From assembly GCF_000975265.2 (NCBI RefSeq), contig NZ_CP083405.1, forward strand, positions 2,852,001 through 2,916,000: 64,000 bases of DNA. The letters are read 5' to 3'. Below the pieces are notes generated by a model that was given only the letters and a program-made list of their open reading frames with translations, was not told where the DNA came from and ran no database searches. The translations under genes were made by a program, and so were the position numbers. Positions 41,788-51,804 of this stretch are shown here, piece after piece. The stretch is from Mycobacterium lepromatosis. Its GTDB lineage: Bacteria; Actinomycetota; Actinomycetes; Mycobacteriales; Mycobacteriaceae. The number at the start of each line of letters is the position of its first letter. The stretch's first letter is position 1.

Positions 41788-42395
41788 GCATGACATCGAC
41801 GAGAAGAATCGGGGCACCGGATGCTAAGAATCGCGGCCTGTTGCTCTATGCGGCCGAGCAATTGATGCCCGAAGCGGGGCTACGTCGCGGCGCTTCGGGA
41901 ACAGGGCGTAGCTGAAGCCTCGGCTCGTGCATGACTACTTCTACTTCCGCACCATGGAGAGCTGTTTTGGCGGCCTTCTGCCCCTGTGTCGAAGAAGGTC
42001 TTCGGGTACAGGTCAAACGCTGTACTCTCCTCAGCTGTTGTGAGAGCTGTGGTTATTTGGTACCGATCCCGCATCGAATCCAGATTTCGATGGAATTTAT
42101 GGACTTGGCAAATTACCGCAAGGAAATGGTGGCTGAAATTACTTACTAAGCTGAATATGTCCGCGATGAACAGTGCCGTGCGGTGACGGCTGCACTGCGG
42201 CGCTATGAATTAGATACCCGCGACATGCCACTAGTGGTGTGGGAGGTGCTCATGTCCAGATTGTCGCGGTTGCTAGTGCTCGAACAGGGGGTTGGAATGT
42301 TTGCTGGTCACGCCGAGATCTTTGCGCTGGTTGAAAATTATCTTCACGGCCTGGAAGGTGAGTTGCAGCTTATTCCGGATATACTCCAAGTCTGA
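41788..42395 (+). pseudogene. Dead TetR-family regulator
   Basis: The 5' end reads TRRIGAPDAKNRGLLLYAAE and QLMPEAG, the recognition-helix part is broken (ALVHYYF-like sequence as LVHDYF across a frame), and the C-terminal domain is long and clear: ISMEFMDLANYRKEMVAEIT, AVTAALRRYELDTRDMPLVV and LVLEQGVGMFAGHAEIFALV. Frameshifts and a stop inactivate it. It lies between acyl-CoA dehydrogenase and enoyl-CoA hydratase remnants. Confidence 0.78.
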
Positions 42396-42399
42396 GTGG

Positions 42400-42900
42400 T
42401 TTCACCAGTTTCGCAGCAAACAAAGCGTGCTTCGAGGACCGTTTTGGAGACGACGATGACCCCGTCTGCGCCGACATCGCAGCGAAACTGCGGCGCGCCC
42501 AGCGCAGCGCCGGTATTGACTTAGCCCATCGCCCACTTTCTTGAGGTTTGCCAAGTCGAGTTCGTATCGCCCCGGGCGATTTTGATGTTGATGTGTGACA
42601 CATATACTGGTAGGGATTGTGGCTTCAGTCGGAGAAGATCAGAAGATCGTTGGCTCTTGATCCAGATAATATGCTGTTGGCCCAGATTGGCTTGGACGCG
42701 GTGATGGTGTATCGGACATGATGTATTATCGAGTCGTCGGCGTGTTACGCGCTCGAGTGTAGGGACGGAACCAGAGGTGCTGCGAAAAGCGTTGCCGCAA
42801 TGCCTCTTGGGAAGGTAGCAGTCGGGCTATTTTTGGCGTTCATCATGGTCGGTGCTCCGTTTTGTCTGGGCACTGGTGCTATTCTGGCTTAGCACCCGAT
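42400..42900. other. Decayed region without a recognised gene
   Basis: Short frames only. The plus strand contains CADIAAKLRRAQRSAGIDL and, near 42800, AVGLFLAFIMVGAPFCLGTG, neither of which I can assign. Confidence 0.35.
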
Positions 42901-42904
42901 CGGT

Positions 42905-43500
42905 GGCGAGCTAGTGCGCATCGTCGACCCAATAATCGCGCGAACTGTGCAATCGCTTCGTCGGTGGACGTTCCTCTGATGATGTGTTTGATACCGCGTG
43001 CTGCCCGAGTCGAGAGCGCTGTGGCGATTTCGCGCCAAGCCCTGCTCGAAGGACCGCCGCGACAAAACCCGGTCTACAAGTCCGATGCGTTCGGCCTCGG
43101 TTGCGTCGAGGGCAGTGCCGGTGCCCGCCGAGCAGCAGTGTGCGGCTTTTGTCGACCAGTGCGGCCAACCGCTCCACGCCTCTCCAAGCTGGCATAATTC
43201 TCGAGTTTCACTTGTTTGAAGCCAATCTTGATGTCCTCGACGACCTCAGCACCTCCGCCGAGCGCGTGACCGTTGAGCACGGCGATCACCAGGCGAGAAA
43301 CCCCGCCAGTCGATCGCAGATCGTCCGTATTTGCCAGGCCATGGCTGCGGATCTGCTTCAGTTAGGATTGTTCTGAGCTCCTTGAGGTCGCCGTCCGAAA
43401 TCATTGCTCGATTGCCGGCACCTCTGATGACCACGACTCAGGCCCCTTCCGCGGCGTCAAGCTGCCCTATATTCTCTATTCTTCAGTGAAATGGCATTGT
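42905..43500 (-). pseudogene. Dead enoyl-CoA hydratase (crotonase family)
   Basis: Minus-strand blocks in order: VIRGAGNRA and MISDGDLKELRT, then IAVLNGHALGGGAEVV with DIKIGFKQVKL and IMPAWRGVERLAALVDKSRT. The oxyanion-hole glycines GHALGGGAE are conserved. Frames change repeatedly, and the C-terminal helix region lies in yet another frame. The original substrate is unknown. Confidence 0.78.
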
Positions 43501-43509
43501 GGATGTGTG

Positions 43510-43990
43510 GATGGTCGATGGTGCAGACCGAAAGTCCGTAATTGAATTTCTAGTTAACCATGCGCGGCTCCTACGATATTCACATTCTTGTGCAGGGTGA
43601 ATAATATCACCTGCGGATTTCCTACTCTTGCTTTGTTCCTAGCGTACACTATTATCGGAATGTATCTCCGGTCAGTCAGTCAAGAGTTTAACCTCTGTTC
43701 CGAAGTCTGGCGCGACAGTTCGCTACGACACTTTATTGACAAAATTTTTCTTGTAAATAGAAATGGAGGATTTTCTATTAGCAATAGACTCGATCTATTC
43801 GTTGCTCGACGCTGACAATCACCTCTACGAGACGTAGGATTCGCTACACCAATTAGTACCGCGACGCGATCCAGTACATACAGGTGAATGGTCGAGCCAA
43901 TATCGCGATATATAGTCACATCGGTGACTAAATTCCAATTCTAAGTTCGAGGTGTTTGCCTATCCCCGAGACTATGTAGGAGTACTTCAA
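43510..43990. other. AT-rich spacer, nothing recognised
   Basis: About 480 bases of visibly low G+C between the crotonase remnant and the amidohydrolase remnant. Two short opposing frames have no family features. The promoter of the plus-strand amidohydrolase-ligase unit would have been here. Confidence 0.4.
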
Positions 43991-43992
43991 AG

Positions 43993-44946
43993 ATGGCAAT
44001 CTGGAAGGTAAGAACTGCCGGCAGATATTTGGCTAGCAGATACGCTTGATCCCGGCTTTTCACGAGCTCGGTCCCCGGCTAGAGCTGATGAATGATTTAG
44101 GCGTCGATCGCCAATTGATGTTCCCGACTCTGGCTCGTTTGGTTAAAGAGCGAATGCATGATGACGCGGCGTTAATGCGTGTGGTGGTGTATGCGCTCAA
44201 CCAGTGGCTCGACGAGGTGTGGAGTTTTAGTTACCATGACCGCATTTTTCACCGTTCTGTTCGGTCAGTTTGCCGATTGTCGATAAGGCGATTGAGAAGC
44301 TGGACTGGGTGGTGCGACGCGGTGCGCAGGCGATCCTGGTGCGGTCGACCTCCGTTACCGGATATTGTGTTCCGCGCTCGTTCACGGTGCTGAAGTTTGA
44401 TCCGTTTTGGTAGCTATGTGTCGACCATGACGTAGCTGGTAACGATGCATTCGTCGGATAGCGGCTATGCCCGATACACCCCGAATGGGGGCGGCGGCAA
44501 GGAGATGTTTCCGTTACAGACGAATGCGTTCGCCATGCTCAACAAGTGGCGACCGGTGCAGGACACTCTGGCGCTCTGAGTGATTCACGGCGCGTTGTAT
44601 TGTTTCCTATGATTGAAGGTCGCGGTCATCGAGTTCGTATCGAAGTGACTGTTCCCCTTGCTGGATCAGCTGGTTGACGTTTACAAGAAAACGCCCGCAG
44701 GTTTCCCCGGCGGTGACTCGGTCGAAGAGGTCAAGCACCGCATCCACATCAATACGTCTACAAAGACGTCATCAGCGACCTGGTCGGTCTCATCGGGGTG
44801 GATCGGGTTTTCTACAGTTTGGATTTCCCGCGCCAGGATGGCCTTCCGCAGCCCGGGTATTACGCGGATGCACTGTGCAGTACTTGCGTGTTGATGAGCA
44901 AGCAAAGATCTTGGGCGGCAATTTCGCTCGATTCATGTCGGTATGA
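43993..44946 (+). pseudogene. Dead amidohydrolase (metal-dependent TIM-barrel hydrolase)
   Basis: Legible parts follow the family: LIPAFHELGPRLELMNDLGV, DRQLMFPTLARLVKERMHDD, HASDSGY or its remnant, KEMFPLQTNAFAMLNKWRPV, LLDQLVDVYKKTP, and the end GGNFARFMSV. Such proteins in actinobacterial catabolic clusters belong to the ACMSD-like amidohydrolase group. Stops and frame changes are scattered. The final TGA overlaps the ATG of the ligase gene (ATGA at 44943), showing former coupling. Confidence 0.8.
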
Positions 44947-46375
44947 CAACCGCGAACTGCTGCTATGAGTCGGTCTCGCAAAATTGGACAGCCATTCCTG
45001 CTATGGTATTAAGTGCGGAAGATTTTTTCGGTGGCGCAGAAATGGTCGCCGACGGCTTCTTACTCTTGAGCTTCACTCAGATCGTAGACCGAATCCGTTG
45101 TGCTGCCGTTTCTTGCGTGTCATCCTGTATTGACGAAGGTGATTGGCTAGCCATCTAGGCGTCCAATTCCGCCGAATGGATAGTTGCGGAGGTCGGTCTG
45201 CTAACCGTGGGAGCGGTGCTGGTTCCTGTCAATACCAGATTCAAGAAGATCGAAACCATCGACATCATCCTTTGCAGCGGGGCGAAGTTGGTTATGTTTG
45301 AAACATTCTTCTTGGGACATGATTTCGCTGTTCCCACCGATGTGGCAGCGATCGATGTCGAGTCGAATTTTCTGGCCAGTGGTTTGTCTTTCGAGCGACA
45401 GGTCAACGTCACCGACATCACGGATGTGATCTACACTTCGGTCACCACCTGACGGGCCAAAGACGTGATGATGAAACACTGGCAGAAAATAAAGTTCTAC
45501 GCTGATTGGTGCGACCTTGCCGAACTCCGTCAAGGTGACCGCTACTTGATCGTCAACTTGTTCTTCCACACCAAGACGGGCTACATCTCATTAATGTTTC
45601 CGTATTCTAGATCAATCGTGTGCTGGAGCTGATTGAGCGTGAATGAATTACTAGGGTTCCTGGACCGCCGAAGCTCTAATCATTCGCTGCTGCCTGCCTC
45701 GGGCAACCACGATCTGTTGTCGTTGCAGGCAGTGGTGACCGACTCTTTTGACATCCCCGTGAAACTCATTCGTTGCTTAACCAACGAATGAGTTTCACGG
45801 CCATCCTGGCCGATTACGTCCTGACCTAAGCGGCAACGGTGACGGTTGTCACGACGCAGGGATTCCTTTGATTATATCGCTACAACCGCCGGTACGCCGT
45901 GCTATGGGCTCGAGGTACACATAGCCTACGGTGGAGAGGCCTTGATCTGTGGGTGCAGAGTCATGCAAGGCTATCTCAATTACCCGGTTGCCACCGTGGA
46001 GACGATTGATGACTAGGGTTATTTGCACACCGGCGATCTGGTCACCTTGGATTTAGCGATAACGGCTGAGGATTAACTGGTGTGAGAAGGGCGTGTTCAT
46101 CGTAGACGGCTTCAACGCGTACTTAGTAGAGATCGAAGGTTTCCTGCTCGAACACCCAGCTGTCGCGCAAGCCGCAGTAGTAAGAATTATCGACGAGAGA
46201 CTCGTTCAGGTGGGTAAGGCGTTTGTTATGCCGTAGCCCTACTCCCTCTGTCCCAGGTTGATTTGATTTCGTGGTTCCGAAAGCAGATGGTGGGATGAAG
46301 GATGCCGAGATCCATCGCTTTTCTCGACGAGCTTCCACTCAATGCCGTCTAAAAAGTGATGAAAGACTAGCTTCG
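44943..46375 (+). pseudogene. Dead acyl-CoA synthetase (FadD-like ligase)
   Basis: N-terminal part ASNSAEWIVAEVGLLTVGAV and LVPVNTRFKKIET, the partly preserved AMP loop region, FHTKTGYISLMFP, AGTPCYGLEVHIA, MQGYLNYPVATVETIDD, YLHTGDLVTLD, and the C-terminal domain VFIVDGFNAYLVEIEGFLLE with HPAVAQAAVV. The adenylate-forming fold is complete in outline, but at least eight stops or shifts intervene. A 19-bp perfect palindrome has arisen inside it at 45757-45800. Confidence 0.82.
45757..45800. repeat. Perfect 19-bp inverted repeat inside the dead ligase gene
   Basis: Arms CCGTGAAACTCATTCGTTG (45757-45775) and its exact complement (45782-45800) flank a 6-nt loop CTTAAC. No transposon, terminator position or gene end explains it. 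Confidence 0.9.
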
Positions 46376-46559
46376 GTGACAACCGGAGACATACACTCGG
46401 TGGTGATTGCCTCTGATTATCGCGTGCCCGATCCCACCCGGGTGTGAGCTGTTGCTGTAGCGTACTGGTTAGACTCTTGTCGGCATTGTTGCCCAACATG
46501 TTCTGGTTTACCTATCTATCCATGACTATGGCCGTGTCCTGATGATGATCAGTAGTCAG

Positions 46560-47030
46560 AGTCGTGAGCTGTCTTGGAGTTGCTGTGCTCGCAGGTATTG
46601 TTCGATTGGTTCGATGCTGTTGATGTTGAAGACATCCCGACCTTTTCCGCCGGTTAGATCATCGACAGTTTCGTCGCGGCGACTCCGATGTCTGAATTAG
46701 TTCCCACCGTGCCTGGGGTTGTGGTCACTATCGCATCTGTTGACGACGTGCAGACCATGACCGCGGAGGTCAGCTGTGCGATAGACAGGTTCACCGCGGC
46801 CGATATCCGAAAACATGGATTTTCTGAGATTTAGATGATGATCACGAAGTCTTGATCTTGCAAGAGTTTTCTGACGAATATGGGTACCAGAACTGGATCG
46901 ATCATCCCAGCGTCGTGGCACAGTGGTTATTCAGAGCGGGAGTGTGTTACCACCCCCGCTGTTCGTTGTCCGGTTGTTCGACATGATGCGCATCGAGGAG
47001 GCAGAGTAAGCGGATCACTACGATGTTTGT
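46560..47030 (+). pseudogene. Dead crotonase-like protein fragment
   Basis: The plus strand reads AVLELLCSQVLFDWFDAVDV and EDIPTFSAG, then VPGVVVTIASVDDVQTMTAE and VSCAIDRFTAADIRKHGF, resembling the divergent crotonase that often follows a FadD ligase in mycobacterial clusters. The assignment rests on pattern similarity only. It is broken by stops and abuts the 3' end of kdc. Confidence 0.45.
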
Positions 47031-47049
47031 CTATCGATGTAACCGAGCC

Positions 47050-47088
47050 TGTTTCAGTTGTCCCATTCTGGGCTGGGCAACTGAAACA
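47050..47088. repeat. Inverted repeat spanning the kdc stop codon
   Basis: TGTTTCAGTTG-T-CCCA (47050-47065) pairs with TGGG-CAACTGAAACA (47074-47088), 15 bp with a single bulge. The kdc TGA (47054-47056) lies inside one arm. On the minus strand it is a terminator-like hairpin without a U-tract. Confidence 0.8.
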
Positions 47089-48763
47089 TCTGATTGCTGT
47101 CCCACGCTGGCCGTGTCAATTCAGTCAGTAGGCCTGGAAGATCCAGCCTCGGCACAACGACTTCGACGAAAACCATCTGATCCTTACGCTCGGCGGCGAC
47201 AGTGAAGGCCTCGTCAAGCTCACCGTAGGTTTCTGCACGGAAGGCCGAGTGATTGGCTACCCCCAGCACACCGGGGATGTCGGTCCAACGCCAACTGACA
47301 ATGTTGTTGTAGGGAGCCGTCTCTCCATGTATCGCCCGTTCGATTGTGTAGCCGTCGTTGTTGACCACCACAATGACCGGTGACAACCCCTCGCGGCAGA
47401 AGGAACCGAGCTCCTGGACCGTCAGTTGTGCGGCGCCGTCACCGATCAACAACACCGTCCTGCGGTTGCGATGCGCTAACCCTGCTCCGAGTGCCGCGGG
47501 AAGCGTGTAACCGATTGAACCCCAGAGGGGTTGACCGATGAAAGTCACTCCTCGCGGCAACCGGTGTTCCACTATGCCATAGAATGCTGTCCCTTGATCG
47601 GCTAGTACCACGTTTCCCGGTGTGAGCGCTGCACAGAGCCTGTCCCACAAGATCTGTTGGGTCAGTGGTCGATCGGGTGAAGGTGTGTCCGTATTCGGGT
47701 TTCTAGGAGGTAATTCCACTGGTGGCGAACTGATGCCGCGGCGCACTAAGATTGACGACAATGCCTCAAGCGCGGCGCCCATTTCCAGTGGAGCGAAAAC
47801 CTTATCGGCCACGCTACTCTGGTACTGCCCGACGTCGATGGTCCGGGCTGGGTCGATTCGCTGGCTGAAGAAACCACTGACCATGTCGGTAAACACCACC
47901 CCGGCGGTCACCAGAACAGGTGCCTGTTCAATCGCCGCGCGGACCGCTTCGGTGCTAGCCGCCCCGGCATAGACCCCCAGGAAGTTAGGTGAGCTCTCGT
48001 CGAGCAGACTTTTGCCCCACATCAACGTGGCGTATGGTACTACATCGGCCGTCAGCAATGTCTCGAGTTCTTTGACCACTTGCAACCGATGGACCAGCAA
48101 GTCCGCCAGCACCGTCATCCGCTTATTGGCAATCATTTTGGTGGCGGCATCGATGAACAGCGACAGCGCACGCGGACTGGTGCCGCCGGTATGGCGCGGT
48201 AATGGGGCGTCGGGTGGTTCGGTGGGTAAGCGAGCTACGTCGGTGGACAGTAGTATGTAGCCGGGACGCTTGTGCTCCCGCACCTCGCTGAGTACCTGAT
48301 CAATCTCTCCACATGCTTTCTCTGTTGTGAGATTAGCTTGTGCGCAAGTTATTTCACGGCTGATTCGAAAGAAGCGCTCGAAGTCCCCGTCGCCGAGCGA
48401 ATGGTGTAGCGCTCGGTGGGTGCTTTGTGCGTTTTTGGGGGGAGCGCCGACAATGTGCACGACAGGTACATGCTCAGCGTAGCTACCCGCTATCGCGTTG
48501 GCTGCCGAGAGTTCGCCAACTCCGAATGTCGTTACTAAAGCGGATATTCCGCGCAAACGTCCATATCCATCTGCAGCGTATCCGGCGTTCAGTTCGTTGG
48601 CGTTGCCTACCCATCTGATGGTCGGATGAGCAACGATATGGTCGAGAAATTCCAGGTTGTAATCGCCGGGTACACCAAAGATCTCTGTGACGCCGAGTTC
48701 GGCGAGGCGGTCGAGCAGGTAGGCGCCGACGGTATAGACGGTTTCAATCTTGGTGGTGGTCAC
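47054..48763 (-). CDS. kdc: Alpha-keto-acid decarboxylase (thiamine diphosphate enzyme)
   Basis: The 569-residue enzyme decarboxylates branched or aromatic 2-keto acids to aldehydes. Features: the N-terminal TPP-binding glutamate in [19 protein letters not shown], the HH-type active-site histidines in [13 protein letters not shown], and the C-terminal diphosphate site from [13 protein letters not shown] to [17 protein letters not shown]. The start is GTG at 48763 ([13 protein letters not shown]); the Shine-Dalgarno is weak. The length fits the M. leprae KDC entry as I remember it. The last 20 residues ([19 protein letters not shown]) differ from the M. tuberculosis tail I recall and lie in the palindrome at 47050-47088. 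The gene is intact in a dead neighbourhood. Confidence 0.93.
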   Translation of the reverse strand: MTTTKIETVYTVGAYLLDRLAELGVTEIFGVPGDYNLEFLDHIVAHPTIRWVGNANELNAGYAADGYGRLRGISALVTTFGVGELSAANAIAGSYAEHVPVVHIVGAPPKNAQSTHRALHHSLGDGDFERFFRISREITCAQANLTTEKACGEIDQVLSEVREHKRPGYILLSTDVARLPTEPPDAPLPRHTGGTSPRALSLFIDAATKMIANKRMTVLADLLVHRLQVVKELETLLTADVVPYATLMWGKSLLDESSPNFLGVYAGAASTEAVRAAIEQAPVLVTAGVVFTDMVSGFFSQRIDPARTIDVGQYQSSVADKVFAPLEMGAALEALSSILVRRGISSPPVELPPRNPNTDTPSPDRPLTQQILWDRLCAALTPGNVVLADQGTAFYGIVEHRLPRGVTFIGQPLWGSIGYTLPAALGAGLAHRNRRTVLLIGDGAAQLTVQELGSFCREGLSPVIVVVNNDGYTIERAIHGETAPYNNIVSWRWTDIPGVLGVANHSAFRAETYGELDEAFTVAAERKDQMVFVEVVVPRLDLPGLLTELTRPAWDSNQMFQLPSPEWDN

Positions 48764-48829
48764 GAAGACGACGGTACGCTTGGTAGAAAACCACTCCCGA
48801 CTGGGAGCCGGCTCTCTATTGTGCGAGCC

Positions 48830-49280
48830 ACGGCAATCAACGGATCCCGCGACGTCGTAATCGAAGCAAGTCCTGATTAGGTTCTTGACTTCATCGCCGC
48901 TATCGAAGCGGTGCCCAGTTGTTGGCTACACATCAGAGCTCTTAGGTACCCGAGACTGGCGAGGACGGGCGACCCAGTAAAATGAAGATGAAAGTCAAGG
49001 ACGTGGGCATCACCGACTAACGTAACAGGTGGGGTCATACACCTGAAGTGACAACGGCGATGAGCTGGATGCTGGTCAGCTCCTCGGCACAACGCTCGTA
49101 AACGCGAAGTAATTTTAAGTCGCCCCTCAAGGGTGATAGCACCGTAGTCAAGTTCGAGATCAGCATCAACCCGGTGTTACCATTGCCCGGCTTCGTACTC
49201 AAACGCGTGGTAAACGGGTCGATCGAGACGGCGATCGAGGCGATACGCAAGCCGGTGCTGCAGGTGATGAGGGGTCAATA
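48830..49280 (+). pseudogene. Dead SRPBCC-family protein (Rv0854-like)
   Basis: The expected start ATG is ACG at 48830 ([16 protein letters not shown]) and a TAG follows after 16 codons. Further parts are IAAIEAVP, and from 49140 in another frame KFEISINPVLPLPGFVLKRV and ETAIEAIRKPVLQVM. SRPBCC proteins are small lipid- or polyketide-binding barrels. Divergent from kdc, as in M. tuberculosis. Confidence 0.8.
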
Positions 49281-49284
49281 CTCA

Positions 49285-50225
49285 CCGTGGCTTTTGGTAG
49301 GTTCCCTGGCCAGAGTCAAGTTAATCGAATTACGGTGGCATCGGACCGGGGCCGCACGCCGGGATGGTGCTGGCCGACCTAGGCGTTAAAGGGGTGCGGG
49401 TGCACTGTCCCAGCGGGCTGACGATGCCTTCCGAGAATCGCGATCTGCTGCACCGTGGAAAGCGGGTCGTCGACCTGGACGTTAAGACGCTATCGGGCGT
49501 TATTGACGCTGGGAGCCAAGGCCGATGTATCGTCAGATTGTTTCCAGCCTACACCTGCAAGCGATTTGGTATCGGTCCCGACGAGTACGCGGCGATTAAC
49601 CTTTGACTGAATCTTCGCACGTATTACCGGTTGGGGACAAGACGGGCTGTTGGACTCAACGGCGGGTCACGACATAAACTACCTCCCGCAGACCGGTACG
49701 CTGTTGGCGCTGGGATACCGCGATCGGCCACCGATGCCGCCGCTGAACCTGGTCATCGACTCCGGCAGCGGCTCGATGCTGGTGCTGCTGGGCAGCGTGG
49801 TAGCGCTGTATGCACTAAAACGTTCCGGTAGGGGGCAAATCATCGACGTCGCGATGGTCGACGGGGTCAGCGTGCTTGCCCTAGATGAGGTGGACCATGA
49901 AGGTTGACCTGCGCTCTGCGTGATGAGCGCGAGTCATTTCTGCTCTCCGGTGTGCCTCGTTTGCTCGTTGCTATGAGACAGCTGGCGGCAGATACATGGC
50001 TGTCGGCGTCATCGGTCCTGCTTGACATCGCTTCGTATCAGCAGATGAACGAGATCACCTCGCACATCAGCCAGTGCCCCGGCCGTGCCGGTTCCGCGGT
50101 TTTCTCACATACCCACCTGACCGGTCGGTCCGCCTTCTCCGGCAATCGCATCGATGGCCGTAATTGGTTGGTAACAAAATCGTTGCCCATTCGTCCTGTG
50201 CAGGAAGGGCCTCGTTGTTAGCCTG
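49285..50225 (+). pseudogene. mcr: Dead alpha-methylacyl-CoA racemase (Mcr/Far)
   Basis: Blocks MVLADLGVKGVRV, GLTMPSENRDLLHRGKRVVD, FGIGPDEYAAINL, DSTAGHDINYLPQTGTLLAL, PPMPPLNLVIDSGSGSMLVL and AMVDGVSVLA follow the CoA-transferase III racemase order; RCYETAGGRYMAVGVIGP is in another frame; the C-terminal half is deleted or eroded. The catalytic HD pair (GHDINY) is visible. In M. tuberculosis the enzyme epimerises 2-methylacyl-CoA thioesters from sterol and branched-lipid catabolism. Confidence 0.85.
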
Positions 50226-50239
50226 GAAGTAGTGGCTGT

Positions 50240-50670
50240 ACAAGCACCGCGGGAAATCATCATTTATGCTTCCCTGGAAAGGATTCTGGACACGCTAGCT
50301 TATATCGGATCAGTGCCATTGTGGTCGTTGGTGCACAAGAAGGTTTGAAGGCATCGACACCCAATCCCGATGGGCGGCCGCGCCATGTCAAGGTGATCAG
50401 GATCGCCGAATCGGGAACTGTTCGGATTCTTTTGGTGACCCGACTGGGTGGTTGTTAAATACCAGCATAGCCAGCACTTCGCGTACACCCTGCGATCGGT
50501 GAGGGAGGACAAGACGCGGGTACGTTTCACCATCACCCTAGACCCGTTGGCACCACTGTCGGAGTTTCTGCCTAAGTGAGGTCTTAAAGAAAGTTCTCAA
50601 AGCCGCAACGGAAGGCCTGCGGGACTTCGTCATGATGTCGGGATTGTACGGACGGGTCTTAAGTAGTGGA
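50240..50670 (+). pseudogene. Dead SRPBCC-family protein (Rv0856/Rv0857-like)
   Basis: The 5' part reads VQAPREIIIYASLERILDTL and AYIGSVPLWSLVHKKV, then a stop; the rest is legible as HPIPMGGRAMSR-type remnants, EDKTRVRFTITLDPLAPLSE and EGLRDFVM in other frames. It is a paralogue of the SRPBCC remnant at 48830. Confidence 0.75.
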
Positions 50671-51590
50671 TCCGTTGTTGAGCACGGGGAGTGGCCTGAT
50701 TGCCTTATCGAGAGCATCGTCACTGTTGCAGAAGTTAAAGCTTACCAGGTGATTCCACACGTCGGCTTGTTTTGAGGTGTGCTCGGCTGCCGGATCGCAG
50801 AATGCCGACATCGGGATGGCGGCTACTCCAGCCTTTCCGGCAAGGCCGCGTAGAACGCCCCGCTGTCGTCGTAACCCAGCGTACGCGCGGGACGGCGCAG
50901 AGGAAGTACGTGCTGTAGCTGTTGTGCACTTCGAGACCGATCTCGGTCAGCCCCGACGCCAGCCCGATCGTGTATGGCTTGCAAAGAACTCCGAAGTGCG
51001 GCCACCTGGGTGTCTTCGGTGTCCAACGCCAGGGCGAACGCTGGATGAAACGGCGCGCCGCCAACGTAGTTCAGGCACTATTTTGCGAACCGCACGCCAG
51101 CGATGAGATCGAACGGGCCGCAGGCCACCCGATGTAGTTGAACATCTTGGCCGCGGTGGAAACGGTGATTGTTCGTTCAGCCATGCTGTCAAACCCTGCG
51201 AACGGCAGGTGCTTTCGGTTCTCGAACACCAGGTTTTCATACACCTCCTCGGTAATCACCAACAGGTCTGCCGCCACAGCGAGCTCCGCTATCTCGGCCA
51301 ATTCCGTCGCGCTCAGCACCGCGCCGCTGGCGTTGCGCAGTGGTGGCCTGCCGCAGCCCAGCGATGCCTATCCTCGATGGGTACTGGTTCACTCCGCCGG
51401 TGATGACGTCTTGCACGGGCCTAAGCATCGCTGGCGATCCGTCCGCGTCGGGAAAGCCTTGCCCGAGGTTCACTGCGCCGATGCATGCGGCCAGAGCTGA
51501 CATTTCGGCGAACATCGTGGTCGCGTAGGGCCGTAGAGCCGCTGTTATGTCAATTGAGCTTAGGGGTATCGCCGCCAGCACGACCGCAGC
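50660..51590 (-). pseudogene. dapC: Dead N-succinyldiaminopimelate aminotransferase DapC-like gene with large deletion
   Basis: From the 5' side: SSIDITAALRPYATTMFAEM, IGAVNLGQGFPDADGSPAML and GGVNQYPSRIGIAGLRQAT; about 100 codons are then missing and the sequence resumes at LSATELAEIAELAVAADLLV, ITEEVYENLVFENRKHLPFA and ERTITVSTAAKMFNYIGW, where the PLP-lysine region of the family has lost its lysine. The C-terminal GVAAIPMSAFCDPAAEHTSK and WNHLVSFNFCNSDDALDKAI end near 50660. It is an aminotransferase of the lysine/diaminopimelate pathway; the function must be supplied elsewhere. Confidence 0.85.
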
Positions 51591-51659
51591 GCCATGTTCG
51601 GTCGCTGACCAGCACAGCCTTGTCCAACTAACAGGTTGGCCGAACCCCTTAAAAGTTTT

Positions 51660-51804
51660 TCAGTGTTCCTGTTACTGGCCCTAGTCTTTCAAGACGGATC
51701 TAACCTCCTATATACTTGACTAAATATAGTAATTTGTAGTCCTTAATAAATTTAACCCCTTCCATATTATAATAAAAATATATTTTTACGAACAGGAAGT
51801 TGAC
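51660..51804 (+). promoter_or_regulatory. AT-rich promoter region of fadA-fadB
   Basis: This 145-bp segment is strikingly rich in A and T compared with its flanks. It contains a perfect TATAAT at 51768-51773, TTGACT at 51714-51719 and TTTAAC at 51751-51756, but no pair has ideal spacing. The ribosome-binding site AGGAAG lies 5 nt before the fadA ATG. The transcription start cannot be fixed from sequence. Confidence 0.5.
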
